64,000 nucleotides of DNA, taken from the NCBI GenBank assembly GCA_905250115.1, contig CAJNOI010000067.1, positions 68,490 to 132,489 on the forward strand. The letters run 5' to 3'. A model generated the notes under the pieces. It had not been told where the DNA came from. It worked only from the letters and a program-made list of their open reading frames with translations, and did no database searches. A program made the position numbers and the translations under genes. The stretch is from Adineta steineri. Its lineage: Eukaryota > Rotifera > Eurotatoria > Adinetida > Adinetidae. Shown one piece after another: positions 44,657-56,277 of this stretch (position 1 is its first letter; each line of letters starts with the position of its first letter).

Positions 44657-46280
44657 TTATTCAAGTAGCTTTAATTCAGAATACTGAACACTGTTCTGAA
44701 AGCCCCTCTTGCTCGAAACAAGAAACCGATAACTTTTATACTGAATTGAATTATTGGTTGGCTGTACAATTCCACAGGTGAGTCTATCAGGCTCTTTTTC
44801 GAGACCACTAGTTCCATTGTAGATCAGAGTCCAGCTTGAGCCGAGAGTGAGAGCTGTACCAGACTGATTGCTTCCTTCTAATGACACTGTAAGTGGATCG
44901 CGTTCTTCAAAATCTTCACCTGTGCAGATTTGTAATCCTGTAACTAATGATGCACCTCGCTTCAACTCCAGATAAAAACCAGTATCCGAACCACATTCAA
45001 CTCCATGTTCGCCACCTGAACACCTTCCAAAACTTAAATACTTCGTTTGAGGATTGCCGTCACATGCCTGAGCTGGTGACTGACTTGCAGGATAGTTACC
45101 AGATGAGTCGCCAGATGTTGATGCTTCACTATTCTGATTTATCTTTGTATTATATACGCCATAGACAATTCCATCAATACTCTCAAGTGAGATGAGACCT
45201 GCAAAGTAAATGAAAACATTTAAAAATAGAGAAAAGTTTACAAAAATCTCCTATTTGCTCAGTTCGCGCTGCCGAGCAAACGCGTAAAAAATAGTTTCTT
45301 CGAATACAATTGATGTTCTTAAGAGAAAACGTTTTCGAAAAATAATCTTTCTATAGTAGATAATGAGACAAATCCTTAGCATAACAACAGGATATATATT
45401 AATCGATATTTTTTCTTAACACTACCCTCATATCGTCATGCGATATTATAAAAAATATATGAAAAAATGTTTTTTAGATACTTTATTTGTATCTATGGTA
45501 TCTGACTTTTTTTGTAAGTTACATAGAAAAAACGTGTAAAAGCAGGATTTTCTAGAAAATAAATTTCTTTATTTTATAAAGAGAAAGGGTTTTTATATTT
45601 ATTCCTTTTCATAAATAATAATAAAAATAATGAAATATCTGAAATTCTCATCAGATTAGACAAGTAAGAATTAACTAATAATATATGATTGATGTTTTTT
45701 CATTAAATAGCCAGTTATAAGTTATTGTAAGTCATCGATCAACTTCTCTCTACCTCTCTTTGAACACAGACATACCTGCTTCTGTTGTCGTTGATGGTCC
45801 TGTAGTCGTTGTCGTTGATGGTCCTGTAGTTGTTGTCGTTGATGGTCCTGTAGTCGTTGTCGTTGATGGTCCTGTAGTTGTTGTCGTTGATGGTCCGGGA
45901 GCTGTTGTTGTTAACATCAATGCTATTGATTCTTTTCCTATTGTTGTCATCATTACTGTTGTTGAATTTGTTTCAGCAACGTTTTTCTTTTTCGTAAGAA
46001 TAATAGTTGTTGGAATAGTAATACTTGCTATTACCACAATAGTGAATATTATCCATGTAAATTTACTTCGAATGCACACACATCTAAAATAAAAAAAATG
46101 TTTTTTATTAAGTAAAGCGCAGAATATACGTACGATCTTGTCGATTGAATAGTTTGTATTTCACTTATATCGTTATTACCTGACTGAGGCTACAAAGTAA
46201 AGAATGAAAAAAACGAAATAGTTTTTGTTTTTTTCATAATAAATTATATCACAAACACTTATTCTGTTGCTTTGATCCAT
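44657..46280 (-). CDS. Type II membrane protein with Thr-repeat stalk and bdelloid-type beta-sandwich ectodomain
   Basis: Exons 46257-46280, 46134-46189, 45776-46083, 44657-45198; 309 residues. Short cytoplasmic N-terminus (MDQSNRIS...), TM FTWIIFTIVVIASITIPTTIIL, then a stalk of TTTTTGPS repeats encoded by a 24-bp tandem repeat, ending in TTTEAG. The ectodomain (about 180 residues) includes VYGVYNTKINQ, YPASQSPAQACDGNPQTKYLSFG, RCSGG, FYLELKRGASLVTGLQICTGED, RDPLTVSLEGSNQSG, LGSSWTLIYNGTSGL and YKSYRFLVSSKRGFQNSVQYSELKLLE. The pattern of a start cap, a DGN-TKYL segment and a closing QYSELxL strand resembles discoidin/F5-8C-like jelly rolls that recur in bdelloid surface proteins. Probably carbohydrate- or protein-binding. 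The first exon is the weakest part of this model (donor GTTTGT). Domain layout parallels the LamG protein at 33.6-36.8 kb. Confidence 0.72.
45785..45902. repeat. 24-bp coding minisatellite (about five units)
   Basis: Units of GATGGTCCTGTAGTCGTTGT plus CGTT, with C/T changes, encode TTTTTGPS on the minus strand. In-frame length, so copy number changes would only alter stalk length. Confidence 0.85.
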
Positions 46281-47915
46281 TCGTAAAGCTTCGTCAAAGT
46301 TTCACAATGTTATGAAATTAAATCAAAAAGAATTCTGAAAAAGATGATATAAAAAAACTTTCACTGGATAGATTTGTCCCTTATAAAATATAATCACTTC
46401 GATATTACATAAAAACTATCTGAAACAATAAAGATTATATCATACCTTTTAAACAAAAGATTTTCCTATTAAAAAAAAAGTCCTCTATTCATATGATAAT
46501 AATGCATATACATCGTTGTAATTAATAATCTTTCGTAAGCACAAACGGAAACAGTAAATGACATCAAAATCAAAGAGAATGACGCTCAGTATAGGAGTCT
46601 TCAAGATAATATACGAGCATTTAAGTAAGAAAATCTGAGAAAGTATTTGCCTTCTCTGTTTTTTCCTCACTGACAAGGATATGTATGTCTATATATATAT
46701 TAAAACTGAAGAAAAACTTATTATTTTCTCTTTTTCCTAACATACATCACTTTATACGTCAATATTCATTTTATTTAAGAAAAGTATTTTCTCTCAATTT
46801 TTTTCCTTAACTCTCAAGACTTCAAATACCAGAACAGGATGCATTCTAACAGAGAAAAACGTTATTTATTTCTTTTTTTTCCTAACATACATCGTTTTAT
46901 ATGTCAATATTCATTCTATTTAATGAAGGCATTCTTTCTCACTGTTTTCCTTAACTCTCATGAAATAATATGGGTAAAATCAACTAAAAAAGAGCATATT
47001 CCCTTTTCATTTGACGTTGATTTTTTATCAGGATGTTTGTTAGATGTAGGCATCAGTATGGGTGAATGCGAGTGTGGGTGTGACTGTGTGTCTGTGATGG
47101 ACACAGCACTCACACCTACACCCACCCACATCCTTACAGATAAATACGTCATCCAAGCATTGATTCAGTATGAATCACTACTTTTATCAACCAAGCCATA
47201 CTTTGGTTTCTTCAAATGAAGTTAATTCTTCTCATAATTATTTAATTAACTGTGAAATCTAAAATATATGATCAATTAAATTAAACGGTAGTTTAATCAC
47301 CCAGGATGTGAATGTGATACACTTCATAAGAATATTTTATTCAGCATACTAACGTCTCGAGGATGTCTCTTCTCTTTCCTTACAATCATACTCACGCTGG
47401 TACTCTAAGACTTCTTTTAGTGCCAAAAGATGTCACCCAATAACGTTAAAATATATGTTTTATTCATTTTCAAAGACTTCTGTCATCCTCTTTCATGATG
47501 CTCGTTTAACTTCTTTCCTTTCCTACTTACTTTTGTCAATTGTCGTTCTCTTTTTCATCTATTGTTATTGACATCTGTGCATCTTCCATTAGTAATAACT
47601 GTGTATTTCATTTCATCAAAATATAACAACAACTATATAGGGTAGGCAATATTCTACGTGAATTTTTTTCTCTTGCATCAAATATTAAAACCGTACTCAT
47701 CGAGATCATATGCACGTGTAGTCAATATAAGACACGAAAGTTAAAAGTACAATTCAGTCCTTTTCGAGAGTCCCTCATTCCATTCAGACCATAATATTTA
47801 TTCTCAATTTCTTAAAATTAATATGAGACTTTTATGTTGACCAGCATTATTGTTGATCATCATTTTTACATGATATATTTCCCTATTGTAATTTATAGAT
47901 TGTGAAACTTCAGAA
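46281..47915. other. Intergenic region with direct repeat and telomere-like hairpin (member 10)
   Basis: A roughly 100-bp direct duplication is present: CTAACATACATC...CGTCAATATTCATT...CCTTAACTCTCAAGA (46737-46820) and CTAACATACATC...TGTCAATATTCATT...CCTTAACTCTCATGA (46879-46960). Hairpin: GGGTGAATGCGAGTGTGGGT and GTGACTGTGTG (47060-47090) facing CACTCACACCTACACCCACCC (47107-47127). The ORF at 46839-47219 runs through both repeats and is rejected. Confidence 0.5.
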
Positions 47916-48860
47916 ATGATGACATCTAGACGAAAATCATTAGAAGTAACGAAACAAAAAATAGTTATCATCATAATCGATAAAGATGGTAACAAACAAT
48001 TAGTAACTGAATGTTTAGAATCATTGAAGAAAGAATGCGATCAACATCGTATTGAACGATGTACATCATTTGATGTTGCTTTCAATTATATTAAACAATT
48101 TGATCAAAATACAACCATTATTCTAATTATTATAGGACGTTCATATGAAAGTTTAAAAGATGTTATGTTACAAATTGATTCATTACCACAAAGAATACGT
48201 AATTGTTTTATTTATTCTACAGAACGTGAGAATATAGAAAAACCTACAACAACATCAACACATTATGTTTTTGGTAAACGTCAATTACTTTCTGCCATTC
48301 GTGATGTATTAGATGCACTTAATTCGTCACCTATTCATATTCATTCAGATCAATATACATCAATTACAGTACATGAAAGTACATTCAATAAATTATTCAA
48401 TGCTATGAAATCAATTCAATTTAAATTTCTTGCATTTACAATCAAAATTTCTCAAATGGAAGCTATTTTATCTCCATCAATTTTTCAATTTAAAGCTTTG
48501 GCAGAAATTATTAGTTCACTGAATATGTTTCCACATATTAAACAAAATGTTCATGGTGAATGTGAATTAATATTAGAAGAACATACTGGCAAACTTCTAC
48601 TTAAAATAAAAAAACTTCTCATTGAATTACCTAAACTTTTTGGATTTGGATGTGGTTTTACAGATGTTGGCAGTTATATTCCTCCTATTCCATTGAAAGG
48701 TTTTATTAATTTTACACATCCATTCGATTTGCCAGATATGTGTGAAACAAAACAATTTATGATCATTCCTCGAAATCCACGATTTATTGTCGAAGATAAA
48801 CGTGCTACTTTTTCTGTACAAATAGATTATGCTGAAGCATCATCTAGTGATAAAAATTAG
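47916..48860 (+). CDS. Stand-alone receiver-like protein related to the ART-TPR family
   Basis: Single 314-codon exon, ATG at 47916. A possible acceptor (TTTATAG, ending near 47899) would allow an upstream exon. The first 150 residues match the receiver-like domain of the ART-TPR proteins: IVIIIIDKDGNKQLV, CTSFDVAFNYIKQFDQ, TTIILIIIGRSYESL, CFIYSTERENIE, then YVFGKRQLLSAIRDVLDAL. The remaining 160 residues are not ART or TPR and I do not recognise them; they include FGFGCGFTDVGSYIPP and a beta-rich end (FMIIPRNPRFIVEDKRATFSVQIDY). Conserved aspartate of true receivers is not evident, so phosphotransfer is unlikely. It may be a domain-shuffled or truncated family member acting with the ART-TPR proteins (inference). 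Confidence 0.6.
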   Translation: MMTSRRKSLEVTKQKIVIIIIDKDGNKQLVTECLESLKKECDQHRIERCTSFDVAFNYIKQFDQNTTIILIIIGRSYESLKDVMLQIDSLPQRIRNCFIYSTERENIEKPTTTSTHYVFGKRQLLSAIRDVLDALNSSPIHIHSDQYTSITVHESTFNKLFNAMKSIQFKFLAFTIKISQMEAILSPSIFQFKALAEIISSLNMFPHIKQNVHGECELILEEHTGKLLLKIKKLLIELPKLFGFGCGFTDVGSYIPPIPLKGFINFTHPFDLPDMCETKQFMIIPRNPRFIVEDKRATFSVQIDYAEASSSDKN

Positions 48861-49006
48861 TTGATTTATGTTTTTTCTCTTATTATTTGTTTCAATTATT
48901 AAAAATTTGATAATCTCGCAGTGAGTATGAATATAAAAACAAAAGTGTAAATTCATGTGATACAATAGAGAATAATTAACATCTTTAACTGATGCGAATG
49001 TAGCCG

Positions 49007-49066
49007 AGGGTGTCAGTGTAGGTGTTGACCAGACAGATGAAGAAACACCCACACTCATATCCCACC
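49007..49066. repeat. Telomere-like hairpin (member 11)
   Basis: GAGGGTGTCAGTGTAGGTGT at 49006-49025 faces ACACCCACACTCATATCCCACCC at 49045-49067. Confidence 0.55.
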
Positions 49067-49914
49067 CTATTTTATCTGGTACGTGAAGGAAGTATAATTG
49101 ATATAAAAATAAGAATAAACAATATAATGTACGTTAACTTTTCTCTGTTTTCAAAATATTCATACGTCTAAGATCAAATAGAAAAGAATTATTTTTATTC
49201 ATGATATATTTGTATTGAATTTATATGAATTGACTGAGATTAAAATAAATGAATAAAATAAAGATATTTACATAATAAATTCCTATTTTATTTTCAATTT
49301 AGAATTTATTAACAAAGATTTTGTTAGAAAATTATTATTTAATATTAAAATTGAAAGAAGATATTTAATCGAAGTATTTCTTATTCTATAAAAAAATTTC
49401 TTTATTTGTTTCCTATACAAATATTTTCACTTACTGTTAATTTTTAGTTTTCGCTTTATTAGTTTTTCTTTGTTTTTCTCTCGAGTAATTAACTATAACA
49501 GAATAGTTTTTTTTATTAAACATGAAGAATTTAAATAATTTATTACACGATTTATTTTTATGAAAATTTAATATTATAATAAAATATTGAGAAAAAAAGA
49601 AATAAGTAATGAAAAATGTTAACTTGGATTTAATAATAAATTGGTTGAATTAAACATAAATGTGAATAAAAAGAAAATATTATATTCGTTTGTTTCTTGT
49701 ATGTATATTCAGTGATTGTTGCACTTTTATCTTAAATAAACGTTTATTTCACAACCTGTATTTACATTAGTTTTATTATTAGAATAAAAGATGAACATAT
49801 GATGAATTATTCTGTGCTATTTTATGGTGAATCATTGATATATTGAGTAATAAAACAGCAGAGAATACCACGAAAATCGTATGGTTTATCATATAGTTAT
49901 GCCAAAGAGTAAAA

Positions 49915-49952
49915 GATGGGTGTGAATAATGAAAGAATAATCACTCACACTC
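49915..49952. repeat. Telomere-like hairpin, short (member 12)
   Basis: GATGGGTGTGAATAAT (49915-49930) faces CACTCACACTC (49942-49952). Abuts the left arm of the long inverted repeat. Confidence 0.4.
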
Positions 49953-51250
49953 AATTATTTCAGTTTCTACTTTTTTCTATGTTGTTCGGATAAGAATAAA
50001 CTTGTTTCTCATTTTGATGTAAATGTAAAAGAGTTGAAAATATAGAAAATACTTTTACATGATATGACGAGTAAAAAGAATCTTTAACTGGGCGGGACGG
50101 TTCAGAGCTTTTCTTTTTTTTGTTTGTTTTATAATTATTAAACTATGCAAAAAAAAGTAATTTTCTATTTGCAATAATTTCCGTTGATAATGGTCTTGAA
50201 GATATCTATATTCAAAAAATAAAAATAATTATCTACGGTAATAGCATTTATGTTTCTTAATACTTGAAAATGTTATTTTTCGGTGTGTTCTACGTCATCA
50301 TATATCACAAAAGCATGATTTTGATTGCCAACACAGTCTATGAGACTACGTAATAGAAAGGAATTTTTTCTTGACGCTTTTTTGATTCAATAACGAAAGG
50401 TAACTGAAATATCGTATTGTAATCTCTTTTTCGGTGGAAATAAATTGTTCAGATTTACTACTAACATTAAAAATACAAACAATTTATATTTAAAAAAATC
50501 ATTTTCTCCTATCTAGGCATGTAGCCAACCCGAACGTTCGGGTTCGGGTTCGGTTACATGCCCTCTTCTACCTAAATGAAACAATCATTTTGAGAGTATT
50601 AGCTTCGTGACATGTCCACTGCATTCATCCTAATTCTGCAGCAGTATCATTCATTCTTAGTCACTTTTCTATGTTATTCTCGCTCGTTCTTCTCTTTATT
50701 TACACTTCATCATCAATCCTTAGTTCCAGTGCTGAGATTGGATATAATCTCTATTATCTATCCACATCTACACCCAAAGAATTTCTTTTTTCCAAAAGAT
50801 TAAGCAAGAATTTCTTTCTATTACATAGTCTTGCAGAGTGTGTTGGCAATCAAAATAATAATTTTGTGATATATGATGACGTAGACAACACCAGAAAATA
50901 ACAATTTCAAGTATTAAAATAATAAATATTTGAGTATTACGAAGTATATATGCTATTACCTAGTAGATAAAAATTTTTGTCCTTAGAATACAAATATTTT
51001 CAAGACCATTATCAACGGAAATTATTGCAAATAGAAAATTACTTTTTTTCGCGTACTTTAATAATTCTAAAATAAACAAAAAAAAAAAGAAATGCTCTGA
51101 ACCGTCTCATCCAGCTAGAAGTTCTTGTTTCTCGTCATATCATATAAAAATATTCTCTATATTTTTAACTCTTTCACATTTACATCAAAATGAGAAATGA
51201 GTTTATACTTATCCGAACAACATAGAAAAAGGTAGAAACTGAAACAATTG
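49951..51250. repeat. Long inverted repeat, about 300-bp arms
   Basis: Left arm about 49951-50247, right arm about 50950-51250 in reverse orientation, by eye 85-90% alike. Diagnostic shared words: CTATGTTGTTCGGATAAG (49979 and its complement at 51217), TCTCATTTTGATGTAAATGT, GACGGTTCAGAGC (complement GCTCTGAACCGTC at 51094), ATTTGCAATAATTTCCGTTG and GATAATGGTCTTGAA. The 700-bp spacer carries the GC-rich foldback. Confidence 0.85.
50516..50563. repeat. GC-rich foldback with CCGAACGTTCGG core
   Basis: GGCATGTAGCCAACCCGAAC at 50516 faces GTTCGG repeats and CGGTTACATGCC ending at 50562. Striking against the surrounding 75% AT. Looks like a tiny MITE or a structured site. Confidence 0.65.
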
Positions 51251-51864
51251 ATGAGACACATTTCTCTATACTTTGCTTAGTATCCATCCAAAAGTATTGT
51301 ATATACACTGTTTTCTATATTTCTTGTTTTGCGTCTTCTATTTCAACATAGAGTAATATTTCTAAGTATTTTCTCAAATTAGTCAATCCTATCCCTATTA
51401 GAACGTTTTAATTTTAATGCTAGTTCTAATGTTCCCACCTTTTTGCTAACTATATGAAATATATATTTTTGATTTATTTTTTTTCAAAACGATCATGTAT
51501 CTGTTTGATTTTGATCTAAGAAAATGAACAAAGGTGTGCTTCGTTTATAAGTGAAACTGAGTGATAGTAGAGAGCATTTAAACTGGTAAAGATCTAGTAG
51601 TCTTTCCTATCAGAATATCATAAAGTTTTAGTGTAAATGGATGCTTTATCGACAAGAATGATAAATATATAAGAAGATCCGCTTTTTCTACTTCATACAA
51701 ACTCATTTTCTCGAAAAGACAACATTAGTTTTCGAATAAAATTTTTAGAGTATCCTCACATCTTTAGTGGTCACATGAGAAAAATTATATACCCACGCCC
51801 TTTTTACAATGCTTATTGAATAAAACAAAACTATTTTTTTCTAGATATAATCTGGTTATCAGTC

Positions 51865-52456
51865 ATGTTTTTTACAAGTGAATATAAAAGTCGACAGTTG
51901 GTCACTTTCGTTTGGTCACTGTTTTTTCTTGCTTTAATGGTCAATACAATTTATTCTGAGGAAATATTTCAATCTCGAATAGTTTACTATCCTAGTGGCA
52001 CTCAATATTCTCCTGTCAATCAAGCAGCACAATTACTTTCGACAACCATCAAAAATTCATTGAAAGCATGTGCTATTGCATGTAATCAAAATGTCTTATG
52101 CCGCATTGCTGAGTATGATACATCTGCATCAGGACAATGTCGATTGTTTGAAGGTGACATAGATACAACGGGAAGTATTATTACATTACCATCACAGTCA
52201 AGAGTTGGCGTTGTACAAATATCAGCGAGTTTATTTTCACAACATGGTTTTCCATGTGGTACCAGTTGTCAAGAAAATCGTTATCTTACCTGTCAAAATG
52301 ATTCAACATGTCAATGTATGCCACATACTTATTGGAATACAACAGCATCTATATGCATGCCACAATCATCTCTAGTCGGTGCACCATGTCAACAAAATAT
52401 GAGCATGTGTCGGGAAGATCTCGATTATAGCTGTTTGCCAACCAATCAGTGTGGAT
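51865..52456 (+). CDS. Secreted Cys-rich PAN/apple-like protein, cut by assembly gap
   Basis: One exon of 197 codons, ATG at 51865, ending at a GT donor (52457, phase 1). An N-terminal signal sequence (TFVWSLFFLALMVNTIYS) is followed by a PAN/apple-like segment (SLKACAIACNQNVLCRIAEYD, QCRLFEGDIDTTGS) and then an EB-like run of closely spaced cysteines (PCGTSCQENRYLTCQNDSTCQCMPHTYWN, APCQQNMSMCREDLDYSCLPTNQCG). In bdelloids this leader is often followed by NHL repeats or other extracellular modules; the remainder lies in or beyond the N gap at 52543. Extracellular binding protein, ligand unknown. It converges on the minus-strand multi-unit gene, which ends in the same gap from the other side. 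Confidence 0.7.
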
Positions 52457-52542
52457 GTAAGTTGCATCTATTCTAATATAGAATTAAAGAATAAGGAAGA
52501 AAATAATAGTAATATAATTGACGTATTTTCCTCGTGCAATAT

Positions 52543-52642
52543 NNNNNNNNNNNNNNNNNNNNNNNNNNNNNNNNNNNNNNNNNNNNNNNNNNNNNNNNNN
52601 NNNNNNNNNNNNNNNNNNNNNNNNNNNNNNNNNNNNNNNNNN
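52543..52642. other. Assembly gap (100 N)
   Basis: Exactly 100 N, the usual scaffold placeholder of unknown true size. It truncates two genes, and left and right sequence may not be adjacent in the genome. Confidence 0.98.
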
Positions 52643-54676
52643 ATGTTCATTGAGTTGATGATATAAATCGAAAGATGGTCTATTAAAAGCTTTGGTCAGA
52701 CTTTGAGGTTGAACAAGGCTATATAAGGCAAGAATAGCAAGACTAATGACAAGCAGACCCATGTAGAGACGAGTGGACTATTGACCGAGACGTTTAGCTG
52801 TTCCTTGATCAATATTACTGCCAAAATCTCGTAGAGGAAATATATTTAGACCAATCGATTTGGTGTACGTAAAAGTGATCAATTGTCGACTGATCAATTT
52901 TAATTGATCGAACCACTTGCGACGAACTATGTACAAAAAGACAAATTCTATATTCTCTCTGATTATGAAATAAGTACAAAGCTCAAGCTGCTCCGATCAA
53001 AAAAATTCTCTATAGATTACATCAGTGAAACACTCTTTCATATTGAAAATCTCATCTAACAACTTATGTCAATCAGATCTAGTCGTATGTCAATGAAGTA
53101 CAACAGAATACAATAGCCGGTCACGTTACTCGCTTACACCAATTATACGTACGCCGTCAACGATCGTTAACGTTGACAATCCACTCTTATATTTTAAACC
53201 AATTCTAAGATAGGTGATTTAAAGTTATCTTATATTTTATCAATATGTTCTCACACTTCTCAAAACCGAGAGTATAAGAAGTTTTCACAGGTTAACATTT
53301 ATCTTAATTGATTAACTAATTAGTGTTGCCTTGAATGGAGTTTTAAAGATTTCAAACCGACGAAAAATCCGAAGAACCACTGCAAAAATAAAGATATTTT
53401 TTGAGAATTTACAATCAAGAAAGTAAACCTCAATGGCTGTTTGAATAGGATTAAAAATTTTAGAAAAATCTCATGGTAGGGATATTTCTGGGATAAAAAA
53501 TTCTATTGATGAGAAAATTCTTGAAAACATTTTTTTGCTAAGATTTTAACTTTCTCAATTTGAATTTTAATCAGCGGTTTACGCGGAGTTACGGTGCTAT
53601 AAGACCGTTTATATAACGAAAACGATTGTAAACTATCGTTTACGACATTCGTAAACATGGACCTCGAAATAATCGCGAATGTATTAGAAAATCTCATTGT
53701 CAGATTTTACTAAAAGTTAGAGAACATGAAGAAAATATATTTTCTTACACATCCTATGGAAATTCGATCGTAAAAATAATTATTCTATAGACAAAAAATC
53801 AACAAGTACCTCTTTGTTGCCCTTGTTGTTGGCGTCTTTTGTTTATAATTCCCAACAAACCAATAAAGAACTTTACGAGTTGAGGTGTAATTACACGTAA
53901 GGAGACAATAAGACCACCAACTAATGATGCCAATACTACTGCTACTTCTAAAATAGTTTTCCTTTGACCTTTTTGAGAATAAGTACAGTAATTTGGTGCA
54001 CATAATCCATAAAAATGTTCATATGAAGTAGATGGATTCCATCGTTCGATCATAATGTCGTTAATTATCATTTTAACTGAGGTATTTGGACGAAAGCGAC
54101 TCGATGTTGGATCATAAATGAGTGGACGTGCATCAAACCACATTGGATCTGGAGCAGCATTAATATACGTTTGTTGTATGATACTCATTACGACCGAAAA
54201 ACAATCTGAATCAGAATAGAAACATTCAAGCGTCGAAAGTTGAAGAGAATCAATAGGAGAGCAGCCAGCTACCGATCCTGGAATTACATGAGTGATCTCA
54301 GGTTCGGAATGATCAGCGTCATTAGTATAATCGTTGAAGTAGATAGCGACTGGATCTTCACATTGAGAATTTGTTGCGCAAATACAGTTGATTTTGGTCG
54401 TATTGATATCAGTAGGTCCGTTCAAAAGAAATGATATCTAAAAAACAGAGCTGTGAACCATCTTCATAGAGTTTCTCCCATGAAAAATACCGGTATCTTT
54501 GACTTAGCTCAAAGTTATCCTAACTTGTAAAGCTTAATCAGTTGTGTTTATAGTACAAAAAATGAGATTAAGAAAAAATTAAAAATTTGTTCTCGTTACT
54601 TTTTTCTTATTGGATCGACAAAAATTGTTTCGAATTATATATTCTTGTTCCTTCTGAACTTTTGCATTTACATCTT

Positions 54677-54734
54677 GAGAGTGTGAGTGTGGGTGTTTTA
54701 CTCTTCTTTTATCCATAGTCATATCCACACCCAA
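54677..54734. repeat. Telomere-like hairpin (member 13), intronic
   Basis: CATCTTGAGAGTGTGAGTGT then GGGTGTT (54672-54698) faces ATATCCACACCCAAGATTTT (54721-54740). The outer CATCTTGAG/CAAGAT pair helps define the family consensus. Confidence 0.6.
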
Positions 54735-56164
54735 GATTTTTTCTTATTCTCAAGTTTTTTTACAAAACAGGATAAAAAAAACAAATAAATAGAATGATAG
54801 AGAATTTCCAGCTCTATCAAGAGATATATTTACTTTTTCAGAAATATAAATCTATAGTAATAAAAAACAAAAAACAAATTTTGGCGGCACTGCAAAAATC
54901 AAGTCTGTGGGAATCCGCACATGGGAGTGTTTTCATTGTGCTGAAGTTTGTTTGATAATGGAAAATGCAAAGAAAAATGCATGTGTAGAGAGTGATAGAA
55001 AATTCCATGCGCTTTCAGAATATATCATTATTGCTTTTCAAATATATTTTTATGTTAACGATTTAGCTGAAATACGGACTGTAATTAGTTTTTTTTGTGA
55101 GTATAGAATACATTTTAACTTTTGCAAAGAAAAATCATCATTCTGAAGAGTCAATATTCACCTTCAGTTAGCTATTTAATTCAATCGTCAATCTCTTCCG
55201 GTTGATGATAAGAGGTGTAATTAAGTTTGTAGAAAAACTTCGAAAAAAGAAATCCTTAAAGTTCCTCGACATACCGGTGTTGCTAAATCAATTAGCATTC
55301 CATTCGTTGTTATATCTGCACTTAAGCTTGCAACAAATGAAGTAAAACTAAATTGTACTGATCCCATAAAAGGTTGATCAACTTGCATAAGAAGTTGTAC
55401 TATGTCGGCAAGAAATCCAAAATTGACAGTTGTTGATAGAAAAAGTTGGTTGAAAGTTGCATTTAATTGTGTATTTAAATTGTCTTCACTTAGTACAGTT
55501 GAAGCGACAAATGATTGCAGAAGAAACCGATGAACAGCATCGTGTATTGTATTATTAGCCAGTTGACAAAGATCCAACAACAAAGAAAACTGTGGGCCAA
55601 TTGTCGTACGCCAATCAGTTCTCATATTAATATTGGTAATCTCAATCAATGTTGACAGCCACCGATCGTCAACAAAATCACTTGTACACACTTGATGCAA
55701 GGTGGGGGAAAATGATACGAACTTTTGATAAGGTATTGCTACAATTGAACAAGGACATTTGAGTGTATCCGAATGCGACACTGCCAAGTCGTTGTAAGTG
55801 GTTAACGATGGCGTTGGTACTGATATAGTAATCGTTTGGGTGCTTAGTGAAGTGAAGAGAAGAAGAATGGATAATGACCCTAATAATACAAAGAAAAACA
55901 TTAATACGTCAATAGCGACAGATCATCGATAATAAGGTTTTGTATGGCATTTAACGTTTCTTAATCAAACAGAAATGAAGACTTCATTTTATATAATCAA
56001 AACAACTTTAGAATTCATGTACACCAATGCATCGAGAAGTTATGAAAACTACGAACTCATGATTAAATCAGCACTGAAGGAATTGGAAGAGAATAAAAGA
56101 ATGTGAGAGAACTCAAAGATTAATATAAATACGTCTTAAGCTTCATCTCTCATTTCACTTAGAA

Positions 56165-56277
56165 AACATCTTCTATGAGCGAATGTGTGTGTGGGTGTCG
56201 GCATGGGTGTGTGTGTGGATCCGATATCAATGTATAGTACCAACACTCATCTACCCACACTCACCCTCAAGATGTTG
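56165..56277. repeat. Telomere-like hairpin (member 14), largest, intronic
   Basis: AACATCTTCTATGAGCGAAT, then two GTGTGGGTGT-type words (56185-56198, 56203-56218), spacer, then CAACACTCATCTACCCACAC and TCACCCTCAAGATGTT (56241-56276). Outer AACATCTT/AAGATGTT pair perfectly. Lies in the intron between exons 55275-55879 and 56465-56602. Confidence 0.7.

Larger units (their letters stand above)
48861..51864. other. 3-kb AT-rich region without genes: hairpins, long inverted repeat, CG-rich palindrome
   Basis: Very AT-rich from 49100 to 49900. Contains hairpin members 11 and 12, a long inverted repeat (49951-51250) and a small GC-rich foldback (50516-50563). Isolated one-arm C-rich words occur at 50761-50775 (CATCTACACCC) and 51791-51799. 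ORFs at 50612-50901 lie in the inverted-repeat spacer with no family resemblance. Confidence 0.55.

Noticed and set aside
45760..46092. Plus-strand frame encoding repeated VVVVDGP
   Set aside because: Antisense shadow of the 24-bp Thr-stalk minisatellite; the minus frame has TM, stalk and ectodomain with splice sites.
46839..47219. 126-codon ORF with CECGCDCVSV segment
   Set aside because: It runs through a direct repeat and a telomere-like hairpin, which create the Cys/Thr-Pro pattern; no domain or codon support.
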